Assembly (NCBI GenBank): GCA_013361525.1
Contig: JABFXY010000029.1
Span: 17,091 to 81,090 of the forward strand
Source of the DNA: Polyangiaceae bacterium
GTDB lineage: Bacteria > Myxococcota_A > Polyangia > Polyangiales > Polyangiaceae
DNA length: 64,000 bases
Reading direction: 5' to 3'
Below the pieces are notes generated by a model. That model was not told the origin of the DNA. It did no database searches and saw only the letters and a list, made by a program, of their open reading frames with translations. The position numbers and the translations under genes were made by a program. Below, in pieces: positions 34,257-43,510 of the stretch; positions within the stretch are counted from its first letter, which is position 1; each line of letters begins with the position of its first letter.

Positions 34257-35522
34257 TCAGGCGCGAACGACGCCGAGCGCGTGCTCGAGCGTCAAAACGA
34301 CCTGATCGGCCTCGTCGACCGCGTTCGGCCAATGGGGCGAGAAGCGCAAATATCCATCGGGGGTTGCGCAGGCGACCCCTTGTCGGACGATCTCGCGTTG
34401 CAATGCGATGACGTCGACGCCTTCGGGCGGCAATAGACACAAAGAGCCGCTGCGCCGCTCCGGGTTTTCGCTTCGGAGGGATCGAAAACCGAGTTCCTTC
34501 GCCGGGCCTTCGATAGCGTCGTTCACCTTCTGGACGTGCTCGAACACCTCTTCCAGCCCGAGGCGAAGAATCAAATCGAGCGACGCCTCCAGAGCGGCAA
34601 ACGACATCGCGCTCAGATTGGCACCCTCGAGAAACCCGATATCGGTCCGAATGGGCCGGTCGTGGCGCAGCAAATCAGGCCCCTCGAAGAGGAACGTCGC
34701 GGCGTCGTCGTGGCTCAACCACCCGGCGACGCGGGGTGTGAGCAATGGAACGGCCTCCGGGCTCGCATAGAGAAAGCCCGCGCCCTCCGTCCCCATCAGC
34801 CATTTGTGCGCGCCGCAAGCGACGAAATCGACACCGAACGCCTGGACATCGAGCGAAACCATCCCGAGGCCTTGAACGGCATCGACGAAGAGCCGTGCTC
34901 CGTGCGCGTGGCATAGCTTGCCGATATCGGCGAGCGGCAGCCGATACCCCGTTTGGAATTGCACGTAGCTCGCGGCGACCAGACGAACACGACCCTGTTC
35001 GAGCGTGGCCTCGAGATCCGCGAGGACGCCGGCTTCGTCGGTGGGAAATCGGCGGCCGTCGAGCATCACCACCTCGACGCCGAACGTCCCGGCAGCCTGC
35101 TGCCAAGGCGTCACGTTCGCGGGGAACTCACCCGAAAAGAGAACGACGCGGTCGCCCGGCTTCCAATCGAAGCACAGCGCGACATCGGAGATCCCGCGCG
35201 TCGTGTTGAGGGTCAGCGCGATCGAGGTCGCGCCGGGTGCGCCGATGAGCCACGCGAGCTTGTCGCGCAATCGCGCTCGCTGCGCGGCCCATGTCGGATA
35301 AGCCGATGCGCCCTTCTTTCCGTAATCGGTGAGGAGCGTCGTCACGGCCTTGCGGACGCACACCGACGGCGGGGAAATGCCCGCGTGGTTCATATAGACG
35401 AGCGGCTCGAGCCCGCCGAAGAGATCCCGATTGCCGAGGCGAGGTGTCAGCTCCGGCGCATCTTTGTAGAGGGCCGGGGCGAGCGGTCCAGTCGCGGGGA
35501 CGGCAAGCGCTTCTTTGCTCAT
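34257..35522 (-). CDS. Class V aminotransferase-family PLP enzyme
   Basis: The 421-residue protein starts at ATG 35522, overlapping the prfC stop as ATGA. Fold markers are VYMNHAGISPPS near the N-terminus, TLNTTRGISDVAL, ARLFVDAVQGLGMVSLDV (Asp for the PLP ring) and the Schiff-base Lys in FVACGAHKWLMGTEG. The family includes cysteine desulfurases, isopenicillin-N epimerase-like and selenocysteine lyase-like enzymes; the active-site Cys loop of desulfurases was not recognised. The substrate is unknown. Confidence 0.85.
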   Translation of the reverse strand: MSKEALAVPATGPLAPALYKDAPELTPRLGNRDLFGGLEPLVYMNHAGISPPSVCVRKAVTTLLTDYGKKGASAYPTWAAQRARLRDKLAWLIGAPGATSIALTLNTTRGISDVALCFDWKPGDRVVLFSGEFPANVTPWQQAAGTFGVEVVMLDGRRFPTDEAGVLADLEATLEQGRVRLVAASYVQFQTGYRLPLADIGKLCHAHGARLFVDAVQGLGMVSLDVQAFGVDFVACGAHKWLMGTEGAGFLYASPEAVPLLTPRVAGWLSHDDAATFLFEGPDLLRHDRPIRTDIGFLEGANLSAMSFAALEASLDLILRLGLEEVFEHVQKVNDAIEGPAKELGFRSLRSENPERRSGSLCLLPPEGVDVIALQREIVRQGVACATPDGYLRFSPHWPNAVDEADQVVLTLEHALGVVRA

Positions 35523-37135
35523 CGGTCGTCGTCGATGGACGGTCCTCGAATACCGAGCTCCACGAACTTCGTGTTCGGGAAGGACTTGGCGCAGGTCTCG
35601 AGCTGCCACTCGCCCTTGAACAGGACGACTGGGTTCCCGTGAACGTCGAGCGCGCCATAACCGAAGAGCAGCGACTCGAGCTTTGCGAGCGGGGGGATTT
35701 CACCCTCGACCCAACGCGCGAGCTGGAAGCTCAACCGCTCCATACGGCAATCGACGTTGTATTCGGCGGCGAGGCGCGCCTTCACGACCTCGAATTGGAG
35801 CTCGCCGACGGCGCCGATGATGGCGTCGCCTTCCCTGCCCTCCGGCGGCCGGAACAATTGCACACTTCCTTCTTGTGCGAGCTGCTCGAGGCCCTTCTTG
35901 AGCTGCTTTCGCTTCATCGGATCGATCATCGCGACGCGTGCGAAGTACTCGGGCGGAAACTGCGGCAATGGATCGTACTTGAGCTCGACGCCGTCGGTGA
36001 GCGTGTCGCCGATGAGGAAGATGCCCGGATCGAAGACGCCGATGATGTCGCCGGCGAAGCCGTCGTCGACCACCGTGCGGTCCTGCGCGAGGAATTGCGT
36101 CGGATTGGTGAGGCGGATCTCGCGCCCGAGCCGGACGTGCTTCAGCTTCATTCCGCGTTCGTATTTGCCCGAGCAAACGCGCAAAAACGCCATTCGATCG
36201 CGGTGCGCGCGATCCATGTTCGCCTGAATCTTGAAGACGAATGCAGTGAACCGCGAATCGTCGGCCGGAATGGCGCCCTTGTCGGTGTGCCTCGGTGCGG
36301 GCAGCGGCATCATCGACACGAATGCGTCGAGGAATTGCGGGAGACCGAAGTTGGTCAATGCGCTGCCGAAGAACATCGGCGTCGTCTCGCCGCGCGCGAG
36401 CTTGTTCTCGTCGAGGGAGTCGCCCGCGGCTTCGAGGAGATCGATCTCGTCGCGCAGCATCTTCAACGCGTCGGCGTCGACCTCTTTCGTGAGCGCGGGG
36501 TCGTCGATGGCGAAGGAGCGTTCGGGGGCGCGCTCGGCGCCGTGAGCCACCTGCTCGAAGAGATGAACGCGCCGCTCGTTGCGGTGATACACGCCGCGGA
36601 AACGGCCACTTTCGAGCAGCGGCCAGGTCATCGGATAAACACCGATGCCGAGGACGTCTTCGACCTCGCCGACGAGCTCGAATGGATCGCGCCCCGGGCG
36701 GTCGAGCTTGTTCACGAAGGTGAAGATCGGCATGTGCCGCATCTTGCAGACGCGGAACAGCTTCTTCGTCTGCGCTTCGACGCCCTTCGCGCAGTCGAGG
36801 AGCATGACGGCCGCGTCGGTCGCCATGATTGCGCGATAGGTATCCTCGCTGAAGTCGACGTGGCCCGGCGTGTCGACGAGGTTCATCAATTTGCCGCCGT
36901 AGGGGAATTGAAGAACGCTCGAGACGATCGAGATGCCGCGCTCGCGCTCCATCTCCATCCAGTCGCTGACGGCGTGCGATCGCGCCTTCTTGGCTTTGAC
37001 GGCGCCTGCGAGCTGGATCGCGCCTCCGTAAAGGAGAAGCTTCTCGGTGAGGGTCGTCTTGCCCGCGTCGGGGTGACTGATGATCGCGAACGTCTTTCGT
37101 TTGGACGCTTCGCGGTGAATTTCAGGGCTCTGCAT
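35519..37135 (-). CDS. prfC: Peptide chain release factor 3
   Basis: The 538-residue translation GTPase is read from ATG 37135 (MQSPEIHREASKRK). GTPase motifs are G1 ISHPDAGKTTLTEKLL, a switch region RGISIVSSVLQFPY, G3 DTPGHVDFSEDTYRAI and G4 TFVNKLDRPGRDP. The RF3-type C-terminal domains contain FGSALTNFGLPQFLDAFV and QFEVVKARLAAEYNVD. It recycles RF1/RF2 from the ribosome. It is the third-to-last of a minus-strand block and is coupled to the downstream aminotransferase gene. Confidence 0.95.
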   Translation of the reverse strand: MQSPEIHREASKRKTFAIISHPDAGKTTLTEKLLLYGGAIQLAGAVKAKKARSHAVSDWMEMERERGISIVSSVLQFPYGGKLMNLVDTPGHVDFSEDTYRAIMATDAAVMLLDCAKGVEAQTKKLFRVCKMRHMPIFTFVNKLDRPGRDPFELVGEVEDVLGIGVYPMTWPLLESGRFRGVYHRNERRVHLFEQVAHGAERAPERSFAIDDPALTKEVDADALKMLRDEIDLLEAAGDSLDENKLARGETTPMFFGSALTNFGLPQFLDAFVSMMPLPAPRHTDKGAIPADDSRFTAFVFKIQANMDRAHRDRMAFLRVCSGKYERGMKLKHVRLGREIRLTNPTQFLAQDRTVVDDGFAGDIIGVFDPGIFLIGDTLTDGVELKYDPLPQFPPEYFARVAMIDPMKRKQLKKGLEQLAQEGSVQLFRPPEGREGDAIIGAVGELQFEVVKARLAAEYNVDCRMERLSFQLARWVEGEIPPLAKLESLLFGYGALDVHGNPVVLFKGEWQLETCAKSFPNTKFVELGIRGPSIDDDR

Positions 37136-37146
37136 GACGGATACGG

Positions 37147-37800
37147 TCAGCTCGCGGGCGTGAGCTTCAGGACGAAGGTGACGCCGATGGGATCTTCCGA
37201 AGGTGTGCCGATGCTCTTCTTCTTGAGGAGCGCCTGCACGCACTTCTTCGCATCCGCGCCGATCCCCTTTGCCTTGAGGATTTCGACGCCTTCGGCATTG
37301 CCGGATGCGCGGACGAGGAATTGCAGCTCGATCTCGCCGCGCTTCTCCGTAAGTCCGCCGTTGTCGTCCACGCAGGCCTTGAGCTTCTTCGAGAGCTTCT
37401 CGAGCGAGCCTTTCGCCTTCGGGATGTCACCGGACGTGAACTTGGGGTCACCGATCTCGATGCTGACCGGCTTGCCGGCGAGCGACGGTGAGGCCGACGA
37501 CGAGCTGACGGCGGAGCCCGCCGACGCCGGCGCCGATGCCGAGGCCGACGCCGTGGTCGCGGGCGCGCTCGCCGATGCGCTCGCGGTCGGTGCGTCGCTC
37601 GTAGGCTCCGCGGTTGCAGTGCCCTCGGCCGTCGCGGTCGCTGTCGCTTCGACGGTAGGTTGCGCCTCGACGTCTCGGACGGGCTCGGACGCCGATGCAC
37701 ATGCACAAAGTGCGACGAGCCCGAGGAGCAGCGCGGCCCACGTGGGACGCAGCAAGCTCGTTCGGGCCCGCTCGTTTTTCGCCTGGAGCGGTGCCGCCAT
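37147..37800 (-). CDS. Lipoprotein with Ala/Thr/Ser-rich linker and AgmX/PglI-like C-terminal domain
   Basis: The 217-residue protein has a signal peptide with lipobox ALCAC near residue 34. Residues about 45-105 are a repetitive Ala/Thr/Ser linker (ATATAEGTATAEPTS, ASASAPATTASASA). The C-terminal domain (about 115-217) has KACVDDNGGLTEKRGEIELQ and KCVQALLKKK, a pattern like the TonB-like AgmX/PglI C-terminal domain, with two Cys that could pair. It lies between pilQ and prfC. A role with pilus assembly is only suggested by position. Confidence 0.75.
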   Translation of the reverse strand: MAAPLQAKNERARTSLLRPTWAALLLGLVALCACASASEPVRDVEAQPTVEATATATAEGTATAEPTSDAPTASASASAPATTASASASAPASAGSAVSSSSASPSLAGKPVSIEIGDPKFTSGDIPKAKGSLEKLSKKLKACVDDNGGLTEKRGEIELQFLVRASGNAEGVEILKAKGIGADAKKCVQALLKKKSIGTPSEDPIGVTFVLKLTPAS

Positions 37801-37841
37801 TGCGGCGTTGTACTAGTCGAAAGCTCCGGGCCTTGCCACCG

Positions 37842-40139
37842 TTACCGTCCGAGCGACTCGGCCCGGTTCACGATGCGCGGGGTGATGAACACGACCAGCT
37901 CCGTCCGTTGGTCGTTCGTCGCGCGCTTCTGGAACAGCACGCCGAGGATGGGGATGTCGCCGAGGACGGGGACCTGCGAGAGGCTTCGGCTCGAGTTGCG
38001 GGTGTAGATGCCGCCGATGACCGCGGTGTGACCGTCTTGCACCAGCAGCTCGGTCTCCACCTCGCGCTTGAGGATCGTCGGATCGCCGCGAGCTCCGCGG
38101 TTACCGAAGTCGGGCTCGTCGCGGTTGATCTTCACGCTGAGGGCGACGCTTCCGTCGGCCGTCACGTGCGGCTTCACGAGAAGCTGGAGCTTCGCTTCTT
38201 GGAAGACCGTCTGCACGCCTTGCGCGCTGACCTGCGAAAACGGGATCAACGTGCCTTGCGCGATGCGCGCCTGTTGGTTGTCGAGCGTCAGGACGCGCGG
38301 GCTCGAGATGATTCGCACCATACCGCTCTGCTCGGCAGCGGAGAGGCGCACGTTGAGGTTGAAGAGGTTGTTGACCGAGCCGAAGGTGAAGCCGAGCGCG
38401 CCACCCGTTCCACCACCGGTCGCGGCGGGAAGGTTGACGGCGAAGTTCGGGCTGGTGACGTTGTTCTCGTCCGGGTCGAGACCGTCGGACGGCGTCTGCG
38501 GATCGTCGGCGGCGCCGAAGATTCCAATCGAGTTCGGGAACGCGAGGCCGGTGTCGACGCCGGTCGCTTGGCTGAGGAGCGAGCCACCACCCCACTGGAT
38601 GCCGAGCTCGCGGTTGAATCGGCTCGAGGCTTCCACGATGCGCGCTTCGATGAGGACCTGCGGGGTCTGCGTGTCGAGGGCGCGGATGAGCTCTTCGATC
38701 TGGTTGAGGTTGCCGGTGACGTCGCGCGCGATGATCACGTTGGTGCGCTCGTCGACCGAGAGGCTGCCGCGCGGCGAGAGGAGCTCTTGCGAGCGAGCCT
38801 GCAGCTCCTGTGCTTTCGCGTACGAGATCGGGATGAGACGCGTCTCGAGCGGCGCGAGCTGGAACTCCGACTCACGACGTTTCACCGCGAGCTCGCGCTC
38901 TTTGTTGAGGTCGGCGATGGGGGCGACGCGGATGAGGTTGCCCTTGCGGACCATGCCGAGCCCCTTCGCCTGAAGGACGGTCTCGAGCGCCTGATCCCAG
39001 GGGACGCTGCGCATGCGGATCGTGACGCTTCCGGACACGTTGTCGGCCGTGACGACGTTGACGCGACCGACGTCCGCGAGGAGGCGGAGGACGTCGTGGA
39101 TGTCTGCGTCTTTCAGATCGAGGTCGATGCGTCGGCCGGTGCCGGCCTTCGCCTCGGGGTTGTTCTGAACCTGCGCGGCGACGCCCATCGACGGAAGGAC
39201 CGCGTCTGCCTGATCCGGCTCCGTCTCTTGGATGTCACCGATCGAGGTCTCGACGACGGGCAGATCGTAATCCGGCTCGCGCGCGACGGTCTTCGTCTTG
39301 CGGGCTGCGCCGCCGTCGGGTCCCTTGCCCGTTTCGGACGAGGGCAGCGGGCCGAGCATCAGCGTGCAGACGATGCGATCGCCCTCTCGCTTCACGATGA
39401 ACTTCGATGCGGGGTCGCGTTCGATCTCGATGACGACGTCGTCGGTGCCCTTCTTCTGGAAGGACGAGACCGCGCTCACGACGCCGCCGAAAGCCGCGAC
39501 GTCGAGCTTGCGCTCGAGCGACTTCGGGAGACGCGCGCCGGAGAGCGCGATCCGGACGGTCTTCTTCGTTCCATCGGAGACGTGCTTCACCTCGCGGTCG
39601 GTCTCGATGACGACCTGGTCGCGATCGCTCTGGTGGCTGAAGCGCACGTCCTTCACGACCGCGGCGTCGTCGGCGACGACGGCCTGCGTCGGGGCGGAGG
39701 GGGTGACGACGGCGCGGTCCGGCGCGGGGCCGGTCTTGTCGGCGAGCGTCAGATCGACCGTGAGGCCGTCATCGCTCGTCGTGATGCTGTACTGCGCCTG
39801 CTTCACGAGCTGGATGAGGATGCGGGTCGCCTTCGCTTCCGGGAAGGTCTGCGTCATCACGCCCGAGACGACTTTGTTCCCTTCGACGATCGCCGGAGGA
39901 GCACCTGCCGTCACCGCGTCGGAAATATCGAGGAGGATGCGTTGACCCCCGTCCGTGACGCGCGCTGTGTATGTCGGCTTCGCGCTGGTCCGAACGACGA
40001 GCCGCGCCGAGGCATCCTTCGGCGCGGAGAGGGTCACGTCGGTGACCTTGACCTGATTGGGAAGCGCGACGGCCGTCACGGCGAAGAACGCCGTCATGAC
40101 CCAAACGCTAAGCCCCGCGAGGAAGGTCCTGTAAGTCAC
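37842..40139 (-). CDS. pilQ: Type IV pilus secretin PilQ
   Basis: The 765-residue protein is read from GTG 40139, which has a strong GAGGGGGGG element about 7 bp upstream and gives a proper signal peptide (TYRTFLAGLSVWVMTAFFAV...). ATG 40196 is the alternative. N-terminal AMIN domains cover about 30-300, an N0/secretin-TonB-type domain has DLKDADIHDVLRLLADVG, then an N1 domain and the secretin core with VLIEARIVEASSRFNRELGI, GALGFTFGSVNNLFNLNVRL and LVQDGHTAVIGGIYTRNSSR. It forms the outer-membrane pore for the pilus. It is separated from pilP by 341 bp. Confidence 0.95.
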   Translation of the reverse strand: MTYRTFLAGLSVWVMTAFFAVTAVALPNQVKVTDVTLSAPKDASARLVVRTSAKPTYTARVTDGGQRILLDISDAVTAGAPPAIVEGNKVVSGVMTQTFPEAKATRILIQLVKQAQYSITTSDDGLTVDLTLADKTGPAPDRAVVTPSAPTQAVVADDAAVVKDVRFSHQSDRDQVVIETDREVKHVSDGTKKTVRIALSGARLPKSLERKLDVAAFGGVVSAVSSFQKKGTDDVVIEIERDPASKFIVKREGDRIVCTLMLGPLPSSETGKGPDGGAARKTKTVAREPDYDLPVVETSIGDIQETEPDQADAVLPSMGVAAQVQNNPEAKAGTGRRIDLDLKDADIHDVLRLLADVGRVNVVTADNVSGSVTIRMRSVPWDQALETVLQAKGLGMVRKGNLIRVAPIADLNKERELAVKRRESEFQLAPLETRLIPISYAKAQELQARSQELLSPRGSLSVDERTNVIIARDVTGNLNQIEELIRALDTQTPQVLIEARIVEASSRFNRELGIQWGGGSLLSQATGVDTGLAFPNSIGIFGAADDPQTPSDGLDPDENNVTSPNFAVNLPAATGGGTGGALGFTFGSVNNLFNLNVRLSAAEQSGMVRIISSPRVLTLDNQQARIAQGTLIPFSQVSAQGVQTVFQEAKLQLLVKPHVTADGSVALSVKINRDEPDFGNRGARGDPTILKREVETELLVQDGHTAVIGGIYTRNSSRSLSQVPVLGDIPILGVLFQKRATNDQRTELVVFITPRIVNRAESLGR

Positions 40140-40290
40140 GCGCGGTCCCCCCCTCGCTCTGAACGCGAAGGGCCTGCGCACCGTGGGGGTCATCATTGCG
40201 CCTCGATGCTAGGTCGCGCGTTCCTGATGGGCCCAATTCCTGGCGTTGTTTATTCGCGCGCGCCGCGTTTCTAGTTCGCGCGCGCACGAC

Positions 40291-40346
40291 GGCGTTGGGT
40301 CCCGCCTGAAGTGTGCTCCCTACGGTCGCACGTGGCACCCAACGCC
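40291..40346. repeat. 10-bp inverted repeat upstream of pilQ
   Basis: GGCGTTGGGT and ACCCAACGCC are perfect complements separated by 36 bp, about 150 bp upstream of the pilQ start. The pair could be an operator or a large stem. Confidence 0.6.
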
Positions 40347-40450
40347 TGTGCGCGCCCCGTTGCACTGCGGATCGCGCTGCCGACGGCGGCCGATGGCCGC
40401 CTCCTGTAACCCAGACACGAAGAACCGACGCCGCAGCTTTCGCCGCCCCT

Positions 40451-40476
40451 CAGCTGACAGCTGACAGCTGACAGCT
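40451..40476. repeat. AGCTGAC tandem repeat
   Basis: The 7-bp unit AGCTGAC occurs three times in tandem with a partial fourth copy (CAGCTGACAGCTGACAGCTG, then ACAGCT), just before the pilP stop codon on the opposite strand. Such short perfect repeats are prone to slippage; no function was recognised. Confidence 0.85.
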
Positions 40477-40480
40477 TCTC

Positions 40481-41182
40481 TCAGCTGCCCTTCTTGCGCG
40501 GCGTCTTGGGCTCTTCGGGCTCGCCCTTTTCGTCGGGGCGGGTGCCGCGAATGCCGGTGCGAATCTCTTGCTTGAGCTCGTCCTGGGTCCGCAGGGAGAG
40601 GACACGGGTCGTGGCCGGTGCGGAGGGATCGGGAAGCTCCCTCACGAAGACGACGTCGTTCTCGCGGATGCGGTCGAGGCGCCAGTTGACGGCGACATCG
40701 CCGCCGCCGGCTCCGCCGCTGCGTACGACCTCGGATTTGCCGACGAAGTCACCGACGCGCAGAACCCAGCCGAGGCCTTCGGGATCCTGAACCAGAACGC
40801 GGCCCGCGCTGCCGGTCACGATACCGACGATCTTGAGCTCCTCGAGCGAGTGCTTCTGAATCAAGATCTCGCGCTGGACCTTCACCTCGGTGGCGACCGG
40901 CTTCACCATGAAGAGATCCGCGTAGCTCTTGAACGGATCTCGGTTCGCGGGCGACTCGAGGAAGTCGCGCTCTTGAATGTCCGGCGTCGGCAGCGGCGGA
41001 AGATCCGCGGGCTCTGCGGCTTTCGCGTCTTTTTTCTGCCCGCCCGCAGCCTGTTGCGGCGGCGGCGCGCCTCCCGGCGGGGGCTCGGTCGGGGCCTGCG
41101 GCGGCGGAGGCGGGGCGTCCTCGCCGCAGCCCGAGACGATACCCAGCGAGAGGATCAAGCCGAGAGCGGCGTACGCTTTCAT
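40481..41182 (-). CDS. pilP: Type IV pilus lipoprotein PilP
   Basis: The 233-residue protein starts at ATG 41182, which overlaps the pilO stop (ATGA). The signal peptide ends in GIVSGC. A Pro-rich linker (EDAPPPPPQAPTEPPPGGAP) follows. The HR-type beta domain has LEELKIVGIVTGSAGRVLVQ and GWVLRVGDFVGKS, which is typical of PilP (residues about 110-170). It links PilNO in the inner membrane to the PilQ secretin. Confidence 0.92.
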   Translation of the reverse strand: MKAYAALGLILSLGIVSGCGEDAPPPPPQAPTEPPPGGAPPPQQAAGGQKKDAKAAEPADLPPLPTPDIQERDFLESPANRDPFKSYADLFMVKPVATEVKVQREILIQKHSLEELKIVGIVTGSAGRVLVQDPEGLGWVLRVGDFVGKSEVVRSGGAGGGDVAVNWRLDRIRENDVVFVRELPDPSAPATTRVLSLRTQDELKQEIRTGIRGTRPDEKGEPEEPKTPRKKGS

Positions 41183-41796
41183 TGCTTCTTGCCCTTCGTT
41201 GCATCGTCGGCGCGCTTTGCGCGGAACGCCGTCGCCAAGCACTTCACGTTGAGGATGACGTCGGAGGTCGCATCGTCCTTCTTCTGATTCGGAACGACCG
41301 TCATCTCGATGTCCTCGATGTTGATCACGCGGTCGAGCTGACCGACGCCGTAGAAGAACCTGGCGATCTGGTGGAACCGGCCCGACAGCTCGAGCGACAT
41401 CGGAACGCGGACGTAATAGTCCTCTGCGACCTCGTCTTCGGGCTTGTACTGGGCGAGCGTCACACCCGAAATCGAGGCGATGCCCTGCATCGACGAGAGG
41501 AACGAGGGCGTCTCCGCCTCGTCGGGCAGGACCTTCTTCTGCTCTCGCTCGACGCGCTGTTTCTCCGCGCGCAGCTCGACGTCCTTGTTGTACGCGACCT
41601 TCGCCTCCTCGGCCTTCTGCAGGTCGCCCTTCAACTGCTGCTCGCGCGCGATCGCTTGGCCGATCTGCCCGTCGACGTCGGTGAAGAACACGACGAAGTA
41701 GAGGGCGGCCACGACGGCCATCAGGATCAAGCCGAAGACCATCTTCGCGGGAAGCGAGAGACGGCTGAGGCTGCTCGTCGTCTGCTTGGCAGCCAT
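41179..41796 (-). CDS. pilO: Type IV pilus inner-membrane protein PilO
   Basis: The 205-residue protein has one membrane helix (about 19-40), a coiled coil (about 48-85, QQLKGDLQKAEEAKVAYNKD) and a ferredoxin-like periplasmic domain (GVTLAQYKPEDE...YVRVPMSLELSGRFHQIARF), all PilO features. The start overlaps the pilN stop (TGATG). It forms a heterodimer with PilN in the alignment complex. Confidence 0.93.
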   Translation of the reverse strand: MAAKQTTSSLSRLSLPAKMVFGLILMAVVAALYFVVFFTDVDGQIGQAIAREQQLKGDLQKAEEAKVAYNKDVELRAEKQRVEREQKKVLPDEAETPSFLSSMQGIASISGVTLAQYKPEDEVAEDYYVRVPMSLELSGRFHQIARFFYGVGQLDRVINIEDIEMTVVPNQKKDDATSDVILNVKCLATAFRAKRADDATKGKKQ

Positions 41797-42455
41797 CAGT
41801 ACCTCACCTTCAGCTGCATGCCGAAGCTCACCATCGTGGCCCCCTCATCGGTCGCGGACCCGCCCTTCTTGCCACCCGGAAGGAGCTTCACGCCGTAGAA
41901 GTACGAAGAATGACCGAGCCGCAGCGCGAGCTCGGACACGTCCGTCGAGTCGCGCGCGAGGCCCTGAATCTCGACGAGGCGCCCATCCTCTTTGAAGGAT
42001 TTGAGCCACACTCGCCGCGCATCCCAGCCCGGATTGATGGCGGACAGCGGGTTTTCCTGAAGGCGCTTCGCGTACCGATCCGGGTCGACGGTGGGGCCTT
42101 TGCCGGGCGTCAACAGACGCGACAGCTCGAGCATCGCAGCCGTCGGGCCGGAGCGCGCCTTCTCGAGCTTGCCGATCGCGTCCTCGCGCGCCTTGAGCGC
42201 GGCGAGGTCTTTCTTCACGGCCTCGTGTTGCTGCACGAGCTCCTGAATCTTCGTGATGTCGGCTTCGAGCGCGCGGTTCTTCTCCGTCTGCGTCTCGAGC
42301 TCCTTCACCTTCGTCTGGTGGAACCACACGAACCCGATCGCCTCGAGCAGGACGAGCCCGAAGACCACGAGGATCCATCGCTGGCTCGACGACGGCTCCG
42401 CGGTCGCGACGCGCTCGGCGCGCTTCTTCTGCGGAAGTAGGTTGACCCTGATCAC
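41796..42455 (-). CDS. pilN: Type IV pilus inner-membrane protein PilN
   Basis: The 219-residue protein starts at GTG 42455, overlapping the pilM stop (GTGA). The N-terminus MIRVNLLPQKKR is the conserved PilM-binding motif. One membrane helix (about 26-44) is followed by a coiled coil (ELETQTEKNRALEADITKIQ) and a PilN-type periplasmic domain ending in VSFGMQLKVRY. Confidence 0.94.
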   Translation of the reverse strand: MIRVNLLPQKKRAERVATAEPSSSQRWILVVFGLVLLEAIGFVWFHQTKVKELETQTEKNRALEADITKIQELVQQHEAVKKDLAALKAREDAIGKLEKARSGPTAAMLELSRLLTPGKGPTVDPDRYAKRLQENPLSAINPGWDARRVWLKSFKEDGRLVEIQGLARDSTDVSELALRLGHSSYFYGVKLLPGGKKGGSATDEGATMVSFGMQLKVRY

Positions 42456-43510
42456 AGCCGGCGCTCCTTGTCCTTGCGCATCGAGAGCCCGAGCGCGACG
42501 CAGAGCTGAGCTGCGCGCGACTGGAGCAACTGGGCGTTCACGTCCTTGCCTTCGACGGCGATCTTCTCGAGCGGCGGGATGAGCTCGACGCCGACGCGGG
42601 CGCGCCGGCCGATCGCGTTGAGCAGCTGCGACAGGTTCGAGGAGCCGCCGGTGAGGAAGATGCGATGCATCTCCGGCTCACCGCTCGTCGCGTGGAAGAA
42701 GTCCAGGCTGCGCTGAATTTCGCCGGCGATCGAGTCGCACACCGAATCGATGACGCTCGCGACCTGGGGGCTCACCTGGTGCGGCGCGACCGACGCCATC
42801 ACCTTGAACTCTTCGGCTTGCTCGAACGGAACGCCGAGCTGCTTCTGGATTTGCTCGGTGATGTAGTTTCCGCCGTTCGCGATGTCGCGGGTGAAGGCGC
42901 TCACGCCCTTCGAGACGATGTTGATCGAGGCGAGGCTCGCCCCGACGTTGATGATCGCGAAGGTCTGCTCCGGCGGAAGGCCGCGGTTGAACTCGAAAAG
43001 GTTCTGGACGGTGAACGCGTCGATATCGACGACGACCGGACGCAACCGCGCTTGCCGCGCGATCTCGGTGTAGTCGTTCACCTCTTCGCGCTTCGCCGCG
43101 ACGAGGAGCAAATCCATCTGCCCGGCCTCGGGACGGCGCCGGAGGACTTCGTAGTCCACGTGCACGTCCTTGATGTCGAACGGGATGTGCTGCTCGGCCT
43201 CCCATTGGATCTGCTCGTCGAGCTCCGCAGCCGTCATCATCGGGACGGTGATCTTGCGGATGATGACCGCCTGACCGCTGATCGAGAGCGCGATGTCGCG
43301 ATCTTTGATCTTCGCTTCGGCGAAGGTGCGGTTCAGCGCCTCGACGACCGCCTGCGCATTGAGCACGTGACCGTCGACGATGGTCTGGCGCGGGAGCGGC
43401 GAAAACCCGAGCTTCACGAGCCGCGGCCCTTTGCGCGTCTCTTTCAGCTGGCAGATCTTCACGGAGCTGGTCCCGATATCGACGCCGACCAGGTTCTTAC
43501 CTTCCGACAT
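42452..43510 (-). CDS. pilM: Type IV pilus assembly protein PilM
   Basis: The 352-residue actin-like protein has VGVDIGTSSVKICQLKE (ATP-binding phosphate 1), IINVGASLASINIV, DIANGGNYITEQIQ and IFLTGGSSNLSQL (phosphate 2 and adenosine motifs). It sits in the cytosol and binds the PilN N-terminus. It starts the pilMNOP run; the 628-bp gap upstream must hold the promoter. Confidence 0.95.
   Translation of the reverse strand: MSEGKNLVGVDIGTSSVKICQLKETRKGPRLVKLGFSPLPRQTIVDGHVLNAQAVVEALNRTFAEAKIKDRDIALSISGQAVIIRKITVPMMTAAELDEQIQWEAEQHIPFDIKDVHVDYEVLRRRPEAGQMDLLLVAAKREEVNDYTEIARQARLRPVVVDIDAFTVQNLFEFNRGLPPEQTFAIINVGASLASINIVSKGVSAFTRDIANGGNYITEQIQKQLGVPFEQAEEFKVMASVAPHQVSPQVASVIDSVCDSIAGEIQRSLDFFHATSGEPEMHRIFLTGGSSNLSQLLNAIGRRARVGVELIPPLEKIAVEGKDVNAQLLQSRAAQLCVALGLSMRKDKERRL

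Larger units (their letters stand above)
40140..40480. other. 341-bp gene-free gap between pilP and pilQ
   Basis: It holds no convincing gene. It contains an inverted repeat GGCGTTGGGT (40291-40300) / ACCCAACGCC (40337-40346), a direct repeat TTCGCGCGCGC about 22 bp apart near 40253 and 40275, a GGCGGCC/GGCCGCC hairpin near 40386-40402, and the AGCTGAC tandem repeat listed separately. It may hold a pilP terminator and a separate pilQ promoter; no confident promoter was identified. Confidence 0.6.
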
